Assembly: GCA_022710165.1 (NCBI GenBank)
Contig: JAKLHL010000095.1
Location: 1 to 5,967, forward strand
Source: Bdellovibrionales bacterium
Lineage (GTDB): Bacteria > Bdellovibrionota > JAFGOL01
Direction of reading: 5' to 3'
DNA length: 5,967 bases
Translations under genes and position numbers: made by a program
Shown here: positions 1-5,262 of the stretch, one piece after another
Position numbering within the stretch: the stretch's first letter is position 1
How the letters are laid out: each line of letters begins with the position of its first letter
Notes under the pieces: generated by a model
What the model was told of the DNA's origin: nothing
Seen by the model: only the letters and a program-made list of their open reading frames with translations
Databases searched by the model: none

Positions 1-166
1 TGATTCCTCAAAATATGGGCTTATGTGCAAATACCAAAAAGCTGAGGTTTTTGAGGAACTTGGAGACAAAGACAGGGCATTGGCCATATATACGGAACTA
101 AAAGACGTCTACCCGAACAAAGGCGTGATAGAAGCCAAGCTTACTAAGCTTGGCCAGTCCAAATAA
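1..166 (+). CDS. C-terminal fragment of a tetratricopeptide-repeat-like protein (5' end outside window)
   Basis: An open frame enters from the left edge (first full codon at base 2) and ends at TAA 164-166, giving 54 visible residues. They contain one TPR-like helical hairpin: A14, L20-G21, A26, Y30 and Y38-P39 fall at the spacing of the TPR consensus (small residue, LG, small residue, aromatic, P). After it comes a short basic tail ending GQSK. TPR units mediate protein-protein contacts, and in bacteria such C-termini are frequent in outer-membrane assembly lipoproteins and periplasmic scaffold proteins. Which kind this is cannot be told without the N-terminus. It lies upstream of the rpsU promoter in the same direction and is probably a separate transcription unit. 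The frame is confident, the TPR label moderate, and no specific function is claimed. Confidence 0.7.
   Translation, partial: DSSKYGLMCKYQKAEVFEELGDKDRALAIYTELKDVYPNKGVIEAKLTKLGQSK
134..154 (+). other. 9-bp stem-loop at the 3' end of the TPR-like gene
   Basis: GCCAAGCTT (134-142) and AAGCTTGGC (146-154) are perfect inverted repeats around a 3-base loop ACT. The hairpin lies within the last codons of the TPR-like gene, 9 bases before its stop codon. No T-run follows on the + strand, so it is not a classical intrinsic terminator. It could protect the mRNA 3' end or contribute to a weak terminator, or simply reflect the codons used for an A-K-L-T-K-L-G stretch. Confidence 0.5.
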
Positions 167-181
167 GGGCCTAAATACGTA

Positions 182-210
182 TTGACATTATTGGCCATTT
201 TCTATAAATA
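182..210 (+). promoter_or_regulatory. Predicted sigma-70 promoter for rpsU-dnaG-rpoD
   Basis: A perfect -35 hexamer TTGACA is at 182-187. The -10 lies in TATAAATA (203-210), either TATAAA with a 15-bp spacer or TAAATA with a 17-bp spacer. Transcription would start near 217, leaving a leader of about 37 bases before the rpsU ATG. It sits in the only intergenic gap ahead of rpsU, as expected for the promoter of the macromolecular-synthesis operon. A 10-bp perfect palindrome (174-183, AATACGTATT) overlaps the first two bases of the -35 and might be an operator. The same TTGNCA-N15-TATAAATA arrangement recurs before rnpB. Confidence 0.6.
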
Positions 211-253
211 TTTCAAGCCTTTCATTAATCAAACAAACAGGAGGTGATTTTTA

Positions 254-451
254 ATGCCTGGCGTTTATATGCGTGAAGGAGAGTCTTTTGAGCAGTTCTT
301 AAAACGTTTTAAGAAACAATGCGAAAAAGCGGGCATACTTTCTGAAGTAAGAAAGAGAGAACATTTTGAGAAACCTTCTGTAACGAAAAAGAAAAAAAGT
401 CTAGCTGCACAGAAAAGACTGATAAAAAAGCAGAGAAAGTCTTCTAGATAA
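254..451 (+). CDS. rpsU: 30S ribosomal protein bS21
   Basis: It encodes a 65-residue, very basic protein of the small ribosomal subunit, which in well-studied bacteria sits near the anti-Shine-Dalgarno end of 16S rRNA on the platform and assists initiation. The family signature is clear: a GESFE motif (residues 9-13), then RFKKQCEKAG (18-27), EVRKREHFEKPS (31-42) and a lysine/arginine-rich tail that would bind rRNA. Length matches the family (about 60-70 aa). The ATG at 254 is preceded by AGGAGGTGA (239-247), essentially the full complement of the 16S 3' end at good spacing, which fits high expression. It is the first gene of the rpsU-dnaG-rpoD operon, 22 bases before dnaG with no terminator visible between. 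Codons 15-21 contain a perfect 20-bp palindrome (296-315). Confidence 0.95.
   Translation: MPGVYMREGESFEQFLKRFKKQCEKAGILSEVRKREHFEKPSVTKKKKSLAAQKRLIKKQRKSSR
296..315 (+). repeat. Perfect 20-bp palindrome inside rpsU
   Basis: The half site TTCTTAAAAC (296-305) is followed directly by its exact reverse complement GTTTTAAGAA (306-315). It covers rpsU codons 15 to 21 (F-L-K-R-F-K-K). As RNA it could fold into an 8-bp, A/U-rich hairpin with an ACGU loop. As DNA it could be a dyad-symmetric protein site. It may also be a by-product of the Phe/Lys codons; no function is established. Confidence 0.5.
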
Positions 452-458
452 ATAAAAA

Positions 459-466
459 AGGAGAGG
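459..466 (+). promoter_or_regulatory. dnaG ribosome binding site supporting a TTG start
   Basis: AGGAGAGG (459-466) ends 7 bases before TTG at 474. No ATG or GTG in the dnaG frame lies within reach of this site, and the N-terminal family pattern begins within a few residues of the TTG. This supports TTG as the true start. Confidence 0.7.
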
Positions 467-473
467 ATACTCT

Positions 474-2291
474 TTGGCTCCCTTAAACATAACGAAGGGC
501 GTTATCGACGAGATACGCTCTAAGTTAGACATTGTTGACGTGGTGAGCGAGAAGGTCTTGCTTAAAAAGGCGGGGTCTAACTATAAGGGGCTTTGTCCTT
601 TTCACAAAGAAAAGACTCCCAGCTTCGTTGTAAGTCCAGATAAGCAGATATTCAGGTGCTTTGGCTGCAACGAGGGCGGGGATTCGATAAGTTTTGTTCA
701 AAAAACGGAAGGACTTACTTTTTACGAGGCTATAGTTAAACTTGCGGACATGGCCGGGGTTAAGATACCAGTCTCTGAAAGGGAAGACAAAGATTACGTA
801 CTCAGACAAAGCAGGAAACAAGAATTACTGAATATAAACATTACAGCAAAGGACTATTATTGTTCTTTGATAAGGGACAAGAACAGCAACGGCATGAAAT
901 ACTCTGTCCAAAGAGGGATAAGCCAGGAAATATTAAGTGAATTCAGCATTGGTTGTTCTGGTGATTCTTGGGACGGTCTTTCCGTCAGCCTCTTAAAGAA
1001 GGGTATTTCTTTGGCCAAGGCAGCAGACCTTGGGTTAATTAAAGAGAAAACAGGCAAGTATTACGACACGTTCAGGGACAGATTAATGTTCCCTATATGC
1101 AATCATTCTGGTGAGATAGTTGCTTTTGGTGGGAGACTTATAAAAGACGCCGAGGACTCGCCAAAGTACATCAACTCCAAGGATAGTGAAATATATACTA
1201 AAGGGGATGTGTTGTACGGCCTGAACAAGACAAAAGGTATTATAAGGGACTCTGGTTACGCCGTGGTGGTCGAGGGATATATGGACTTTATAAGCCTTTA
1301 CCAGGCTGGCATAAAGAATGTTGTCGCCACACTTGGTACAGCGTTCACCGAAAAACAAGCCCAGTTGATAAAGAGATACGTTGAGAGGGTTGTTCTTTTT
1401 TATGACTCAGACGAGGCTGGAATAAAGGCTGCAAAAAGATCTCTCTCCATGCTTCTGGAAAAAGGGATTAAAGTAGACGCCTTGTTCTTGGAAGACGACC
1501 TTGATCCGGACGAGGCTGTAAAAGAATATGGCAGTGAAAAGCTATCACTTATGCTTTCCAAGGCAGGCCCACTTCTTGGAGTCATAATGGCAGAGAAGTT
1601 CTCTGGCAACAAAAGTCCGGATAGCACCTCAAAAAGTACGGCAGAGATACTTGAATATATAGGCATGATACCAGATGCTGTTTCAAGGTTGCTGTGGATA
1701 AAAGAACTTTCTTTTAGAAGTGGGATCTCAACGAAAGAACTTGGCGCGCTATCAAAAAGATATTTGAGGGCAGATGACAAAAAGATTGAAAACAAGAGAA
1801 CGGGTTTAAACATAAAGATAACAACGAAAGTTCCACCTCTTTATAAAAGACTTGCGTTGGTTTTCTTCGCAGACCCTTCTCTTATCCAAAGAGCTCTAGA
1901 CGAGGACTGGACACCCTATATACCGGGCGATCTTATGGCCGTGATTCAGGAGGCCGGGGCTTTATATTCTGAGAGCAGCAACATGGATGTTGTTTCTTGG
2001 ATGGAGGTCTCAAGAAAGACCGGCCAAACCTGGGTTGAGGACCTTTTGACCAAAGGGCTTGTGGATAAAAAGAATGGTTTTAACGACCCGGAAAAAGAGT
2101 TCAAGGCCTGTATGGTAAGGTTCAAGATGAACCACATGGAGCATATAAAAGAAGGTCTTTTACGGAAGATAAAAGAATCTGGCAGTACAGAAGAAAACAC
2201 TTTACGAGAATATGAGGCGATTATAAAAGAAATCGAACGTCTTAAACCGATGCTTGGTGTTCTTATTAATGGCACGGAGGAACATGCATGA
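474..2291 (+). CDS. dnaG: DNA primase DnaG
   Basis: This primase makes the short RNA primers for the replication fork, acting with the DnaB helicase. The protein has 605 aa (E. coli DnaG 581). An N-terminal CHC2 zinc-binding domain has C41-P-F-H44 and C62-F-G-C65, the same ligand pattern and nearly the same numbering as E. coli. The core polymerase domain includes the basic patch FRDRLMFPI (200-208) and FGGR (218-221). The TOPRIM catalytic fold shows EGYMD (E267-D271), LGTAF (287-291) and the metal-binding D311-S-D313-E-A-G. Residues from about 400 onward form a divergent, largely helical C-terminus expected to bind DnaB. The start codon is TTG, unlike its neighbours' ATG, and may limit translation of this low-abundance enzyme. 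Its stop overlaps the rpoD start (ATGA, 2288-2291). No key residue is missing. Confidence 0.96.
   Translation: MAPLNITKGVIDEIRSKLDIVDVVSEKVLLKKAGSNYKGLCPFHKEKTPSFVVSPDKQIFRCFGCNEGGDSISFVQKTEGLTFYEAIVKLADMAGVKIPVSEREDKDYVLRQSRKQELLNINITAKDYYCSLIRDKNSNGMKYSVQRGISQEILSEFSIGCSGDSWDGLSVSLLKKGISLAKAADLGLIKEKTGKYYDTFRDRLMFPICNHSGEIVAFGGRLIKDAEDSPKYINSKDSEIYTKGDVLYGLNKTKGIIRDSGYAVVVEGYMDFISLYQAGIKNVVATLGTAFTEKQAQLIKRYVERVVLFYDSDEAGIKAAKRSLSMLLEKGIKVDALFLEDDLDPDEAVKEYGSEKLSLMLSKAGPLLGVIMAEKFSGNKSPDSTSKSTAEILEYIGMIPDAVSRLLWIKELSFRSGISTKELGALSKRYLRADDKKIENKRTGLNIKITTKVPPLYKRLALVFFADPSLIQRALDEDWTPYIPGDLMAVIQEAGALYSESSNMDVVSWMEVSRKTGQTWVEDLLTKGLVDKKNGFNDPEKEFKACMVRFKMNHMEHIKEGLLRKIKESGSTEENTLREYEAIIKEIERLKPMLGVLINGTEEHA
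2276..2291 (+). promoter_or_regulatory. rpoD ribosome binding site and ATGA overlap with dnaG
   Basis: GGAGG (2276-2280) lies inside the last dnaG codons, 7 bases before the rpoD ATG (2288-2290). The dnaG TGA is at 2289-2291, so the two genes share ATGA. This is the usual arrangement for translational coupling or ribosome re-initiation. It implies that RpoD synthesis depends partly on dnaG translation unless an internal promoter exists. Confidence 0.75.
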
Positions 2292-4075
2292 AAGTTAGTT
2301 TCGAAAGAGACAAGGTCGTAAGCGTTAAGGAATTACTTGTTCTTGGCACCAACAAGGGCTTCCTTACTTTTAAAGAGATAGACGATGGTCTTTCTAAACA
2401 TATTTCAGACAAGGACGAGATTGACGCTATCCTGAGTCTGATAGAACAGAGCAACATAGAGATAGTTGAGAACGAGAAAAAATATCAAAAGATAAAATCT
2501 AACCAGGATTACATCGTAGAAGAAGCTGGTGGAGAAGAGACTGAGCTTACCGAAGGCTTCCTTGATGACATAGAGACCATAAGCTCAGAGGTCAGCGACC
2601 CCGTAAGGTTATACTTAAGGAAAATGGGCGGCGTTTCCCTGCTTTCCAGAGATGGAGAGATAGAGATAGCTAAAAGGATAGAGGAAGGCGAGAACAGGAT
2701 ACTCAACGTTGTGTTCAACTCTGAGCTTGGCATAAGCGGCATCGTAGATCTTGCGGATAAGCTTAGAAAAGGTCGTTATAGGGTATCCGATCTTGTTAAG
2801 GGCGGCGACGATATGGAGAACGCCATTAACGAGACGACACTGGAAAAAAAGATATTGGACAGCATTGATCTGATACAAAAACTTTTTGAATCAAACATGA
2901 CGCTTGATCAAAAAATCAAGAAGACCAAGGCATCACAGCAACAAAAGATGATACAAGAAGTAGAGCTTAACAAAGGGAAAATGAGGGATTCTTTTAGGGA
3001 GATAAACCTTAACAGAAAGACCATCAACAAGATAATAAGCAAGTTCAAGGTCTATTATCAGCAGATAAGACAGGCCGAGTTCGCCATAAGGAGACAGCTC
3101 AGGAAAGTCCAGGTCACCCAGATGAAGGATTTTATAGAATTAAAACTGGCCCTCAAAAAGAACTCCAAACTTGAAAAGCAGTACAAAGAACAACTTGGCA
3201 TAACAGTTGAATATATGGAAGAGATCAGCTTGCTAATAGAAGAGCACAAGAAAGTCTTAGATAAAATTGAGGCTGATTCAAGGTTGAGCCTCTCGATATT
3301 AAGGGGTCTTTGCCACGATATAATCGAGGGAGAGAAGATGGCCGACAAGGCTAAGAACGAGCTTGTCGAAGCTAACCTTAGGCTCGTTATAAGTATCGCA
3401 AAAAAATATACCAACAGGGGGCTTCAATTCCTGGACCTTATACAGGAAGGCAACATTGGCCTAATGAAAGCCGTTGATAAATTTGAATACAAAAGAGGGT
3501 ACAAGTTCAGTACATATGCGACTTGGTGGATAAGACAGGCAATAACAAGGGCTATAGCTGATCAGGGTCGAACAATAAGGATACCGGTCCACATGATAGA
3601 GACCATAAACAAGCTTATAAGGACCCAGAGAGCCTTGGTTCAGGAGATAGGCAGGGAGCCTACCCCAGAAGAGATAGCAGAAAGGATGGAAATGCCCGTA
3701 GACAAGGTTAGGAAAGTATTAAGGATATCAAAGGAACCGGTTTCCCTTGAAACCCCTATAGGTGAAGAGGAAGATTCGCATCTTGGTGATTTTATAGAAG
3801 ATACTACGGCTGTTTCACCGTCTGAAGCCATAATTAACCTTAATCTTTCTGAGCAGACAAGAAGGGTCCTGTCAACGCTGACGCCAAAAGAAGAAAAAGT
3901 CCTAAGGATGAGATTTGGTATAGGAGAGGAAAGCGACCACACCCTTGAAGAGGTCGGCCAGGACTTTGACGTGACAAGGGAAAGGATAAGGCAGATAGAG
4001 GCAAAGGCCCTTCAGAAGCTAAGAAGGAGAAGCCGTTCAAAGAAGCTAAAACCCTTTGTTGAAGGCACGAATTAA
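2288..4075 (+). CDS. rpoD: RNA polymerase primary sigma factor (sigma-70/SigA)
   Basis: This is the housekeeping sigma factor that directs RNA polymerase to -35/-10 promoters. The 595-aa length (E. coli 613) and full domain set mark a group 1 sigma. Region 1.1 is at about 10-65 (acidic/helical, found only in primary sigmas). Region 1.2 starts at D104-P-V-R-L-Y-L. A long non-conserved, lysine/glutamate-rich helical insert spans about 137-355. Region 2 runs from about 359 to 429, with core-binding DLIQEGNIGLMKAVDKF (383-399) and the -10 recognition/melting helix around YATWWIRQAITRAI (410-423). Region 3 is at about 430-510. Region 4.1 is at about 531-546 and the region 4.2 helix-turn-helix at 552-580, with R564, E565 and R568 in the -35 contact positions. 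A basic RRRSRS stretch stands where E. coli has RHPSRS. The two clear promoters in this window fit its expected specificity. The gene is intact and coupled to dnaG. Confidence 0.97.
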   Translation: MKVSFERDKVVSVKELLVLGTNKGFLTFKEIDDGLSKHISDKDEIDAILSLIEQSNIEIVENEKKYQKIKSNQDYIVEEAGGEETELTEGFLDDIETISSEVSDPVRLYLRKMGGVSLLSRDGEIEIAKRIEEGENRILNVVFNSELGISGIVDLADKLRKGRYRVSDLVKGGDDMENAINETTLEKKILDSIDLIQKLFESNMTLDQKIKKTKASQQQKMIQEVELNKGKMRDSFREINLNRKTINKIISKFKVYYQQIRQAEFAIRRQLRKVQVTQMKDFIELKLALKKNSKLEKQYKEQLGITVEYMEEISLLIEEHKKVLDKIEADSRLSLSILRGLCHDIIEGEKMADKAKNELVEANLRLVISIAKKYTNRGLQFLDLIQEGNIGLMKAVDKFEYKRGYKFSTYATWWIRQAITRAIADQGRTIRIPVHMIETINKLIRTQRALVQEIGREPTPEEIAERMEMPVDKVRKVLRISKEPVSLETPIGEEEDSHLGDFIEDTTAVSPSEAIINLNLSEQTRRVLSTLTPKEEKVLRMRFGIGEESDHTLEEVGQDFDVTRERIRQIEAKALQKLRRRSRSKKLKPFVEGTN

Positions 4076-4090
4076 AGGAATAAAAATATC

Positions 4091-4119
4091 TTGCGGTTTG
4101 TTTAACCTTTTACTATAAA
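4091..4119 (+). promoter_or_regulatory. Predicted promoter for the tRNA(CAT) gene
   Basis: TTGCGG (4091-4096) and TATAAA (4114-4119) are separated by exactly 17 bp in the 58-base gap between rpoD and the tRNA. Initiation would fall near 4126, giving a 5' leader of about 8 bases for RNase P to remove. The bases after the -10 are GCG, a GC-rich discriminator of the type linked to stringent (ppGpp) control of stable-RNA promoters. No intrinsic terminator for rpoD is seen in the gap, so read-through from rpoD is also possible. Confidence 0.55.
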
Positions 4120-4133
4120 GCGTATAGTCTTTT

Positions 4134-4209
4134 GGGCCTATAGCTCAGTTGGTAGAGCATCCGGCTCATAACCGGATGGTCCTAGGTTCGAGTCCTAGTG
4201 GGCCCACCA
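4134..4209 (+). tRNA. tRNA with CAT anticodon (Met by anticodon; Ile2 plausible)
   Basis: A complete 76-base cloverleaf can be drawn. The acceptor stem is GGGCCTA (4134-4140) with TGGGCCC (4199-4205). The D stem is GCTC/GAGC (4143-4146, 4155-4158). The anticodon stem is TCCGG/CCGGA with loop CTCATAA and anticodon CAT at 4167-4169. The T stem is CTAGG/CCTAG with loop TTCGAGT. The discriminator is A4206 and CCA is encoded at 4207-4209. A G1-C72 pair rules out initiator tRNA-fMet. The anticodon fits elongator Met or the lysidine-modified Ile2 that reads ATA. C4-G69 and C5-G68 pairs, which are TilS determinants in E. coli tRNA-Ile2, favour Ile2. The identity is therefore open, while the gene itself is certain. 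Confidence 0.95.
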
Positions 4210-4211
4210 AC

Positions 4212-4231
4212 CCAAAGATCCTTTGGAGGGG
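4212..4231 (+). promoter_or_regulatory. Hairpin overlapping the ribosome binding site of the zinc-ribbon gene
   Basis: CCAAAG (4212-4217) pairs with CTTTGG (4221-4226) around ATC. The last two G of the stem begin the Shine-Dalgarno GGAGGGG (4225-4231), which lies 4 bases before ATG 4236. The short hairpin sits just after the tRNA 3' end. It may partly mask the ribosome site or mark the end left by tRNA processing. A 6-bp stem with a 3-base loop is marginal, so a regulatory role is only a possibility. Confidence 0.4.
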
Positions 4232-4235
4232 ATTA

Positions 4236-4949
4236 ATGACTGTTCTCCTTTATGATATGTTGAACAAACTCAGACAAGTCGATGAAAAGATAAAGGAGCT
4301 GTCTAACAAAAAGAACACCCCGCCAAAAGGCCTTAAAGAGTCCCAAGAGAAGCTAAAATCATCAGAATCAAAATTGAGATCGAAAAGTATAGAGGCTGAA
4401 GCTGCTTCAAGAAAGAGCAAACATGTTCATGACGTTTTTAATGAAGAGTCTTCTAAGCTTTTAAGGGCAGAAGAAAAACTATCCCAAGTTAAGAACAGCA
4501 AAGAGTATCAAGCAGCTCTTAAAGAGGTCAATCAATTAAAAAAGACCGTTCTTAATCTTAATGAGCAATATCAAACAGCCAACACAGAGACAGAGAAAAT
4601 GATGGCAGTAATGAAAGAACATGAAAAAGAATTAAAGGAAGCCATTAAGAATTACGAACTAATACTTGTGCAGATAAAAGATAACACTAACTTGATCGAC
4701 GCAGAATTGACAGATATAACCGAGACCAAGAACAGGATACTTAGCGAGATACCAGACGATATAAAGAAAAGGTATTTGAGGGTGTACGAGATAAAGAACG
4801 GTATTGGCGTAGCTGTCATAAATGGCGAGAGGTGTGGCGCCTGCAATATGTCGCTCCCAAAACAGTTCTGTAACCAGGTGGTTAAGGCCGATCAGGTATA
4901 TCATTGTCCATCTTGCCAGAGACTGATTATTTATATAAATAAAGAATAG
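4236..4949 (+). CDS. Coiled-coil / C4 zinc-ribbon protein (DUF164, zf-RING_7 family; HP0958/FlgZ-like)
   Basis: It encodes a 237-aa protein in two parts. Residues about 10-175 are charged heptad-like helices (rich in K, E, Q, L) expected to form a long antiparallel coiled-coil. The C-terminal zinc ribbon has C200-G-A-C203, then N-M-S-L-P, and C224-P-S-C227. This layout matches the DUF164/zf-RING_7 family, whose studied members include Helicobacter HP0958 (FlgZ) and chlamydial CT398, both reported to interact with RpoN; whether that holds here is unknown. The start at 4236 follows GGAGGGG and gives a normal family N-terminus (MTVLLYDML). The same frame is open back to 4149, but that would translate the tRNA and is rejected. 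It lies 26 bases after the tRNA, and its TAG overlaps the first base of the rnpB P1 helix. Function is not assigned. Confidence 0.88.
   Translation: MTVLLYDMLNKLRQVDEKIKELSNKKNTPPKGLKESQEKLKSSESKLRSKSIEAEAASRKSKHVHDVFNEESSKLLRAEEKLSQVKNSKEYQAALKEVNQLKKTVLNLNEQYQTANTETEKMMAVMKEHEKELKEAIKNYELILVQIKDNTNLIDAELTDITETKNRILSEIPDDIKKRYLRVYEIKNGIGVAVINGERCGACNMSLPKQFCNQVVKADQVYHCPSCQRLIIYINKE
4913..4941 (+). promoter_or_regulatory. Predicted rnpB promoter inside the zinc-ribbon gene
   Basis: TTGCCA (4913-4918, five of six consensus bases) and TATAAATA (4934-4941) lie within the last codons of the zinc-ribbon gene. Taking TAAATA (4936-4941) as the -10 gives a 17-bp spacer and a start at about 4948-4949, which is where the RNase P RNA P1 helix begins. 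The primary transcript could thus carry the mature 5' end directly, as is known for E. coli rnpB. The element must also encode protein, so the match could partly be chance. Confidence 0.5.
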
Positions 4950-5245
4950 CAAGAAGAGCGGACGGTCGCTCAACTTTTGTTGAGAGGAAAGTCCGGGCTC
5001 CACAGAGCAGCGTAGTGGGTAACACCCACCCACCGTGAGGTGAGGAATAGCGCAACAGAAAGGATGTACAGGGCTTAGGCTGCTGTAGTGAAATCAGGCA
5101 AGCTCTACGCGGAGCAAGGTCAAATAGGCGCACGTTTTAGGATGGCTCGTCTGAGGTGCGCGGGTAGATCGCTTGAGCCTTATGGTAACGTAAGGCCTAG
5201 ATGAATGACCGTCGAAAACAGAACCCGGCTTACCGCTCTTCTTGC
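4949..5245 (+). ncRNA. rnpB: RNase P RNA, bacterial class A (compact)
   Basis: This is the catalytic RNA of RNase P, which trims tRNA 5' leaders. The conserved core is plain: GAGGAAAGTCCGGGCTC (4984-5000), GGAGCAAGGTCAAATAGG (5111-5128), AGATGAATGA (5199-5208) and ACAGAACCCGGCTTA (5218-5232). P1 is a perfect 13-bp helix (4949-4961 with 5233-5245). P2 is ACGGTC/GACCGT (4962-4967, 5207-5212). P3 is only a 6-bp hairpin with a TTTT loop (4969-4984). P8 is at 5015-5029, P9 at 5031-5042 and a P12-like stem at 5067-5087. P16 is GCGCAC/GTGCGC (5128-5133, 5156-5161). P6 forms between GAGC 5005-5008 and GCTC 5145-5148, which marks class A. P18 is an 8-bp stem with a GTAA loop (5177-5196). At about 297 bases it is shorter than E. 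coli (377), and I find no P13 or P14. No terminator follows. Confidence 0.95.
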
Positions 5246-5251
5246 ATTATT

Positions 5252-5262
5252 GGGAGCGTATG
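5252..5262 (+). promoter_or_regulatory. Closely spaced ribosome binding site of the MFS gene
   Basis: GGGAG (5252-5256) precedes ATG 5260 by only 3 bases, tighter than the usual 5-9. It begins 7 bases after the last base of the rnpB P1 helix. No better in-frame start is near, so ATG 5260 is kept. Translation may be weak or depend on the 3' end of rnpB being processed. Confidence 0.45.

Noticed and set aside
2046..2074. Possible internal promoter for rpoD within dnaG (TTGACC at 2046-2051 with a GATAAA nearby)
   Set aside because: The spacing between the hexamers (about 12 bp) is too short and no other -10 fits at 16-18 bp.
4076..4133. Intrinsic terminator after rpoD
   Set aside because: No GC-rich stem followed by a T-run is present; the gap is better explained by a tRNA promoter.
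4134..4209. Initiator tRNA-fMet
   Set aside because: Position 1-72 is a G-C pair rather than the mismatch typical of initiators, and the anticodon stem lacks the three consecutive G-C pairs of the initiator form.
4149..4235. Upstream extension of the zinc-ribbon protein by 29 residues
   Set aside because: The added codons are the tRNA sequence itself and match no family N-terminus. ATG 4236 has a proper ribosome site.
5233..5259. Terminator at the end of rnpB formed by the P1 3' strand
   Set aside because: The P1 strand pairs with the RNA 5' end rather than forming a local hairpin, and the following ATTATTGGG has no T-run.
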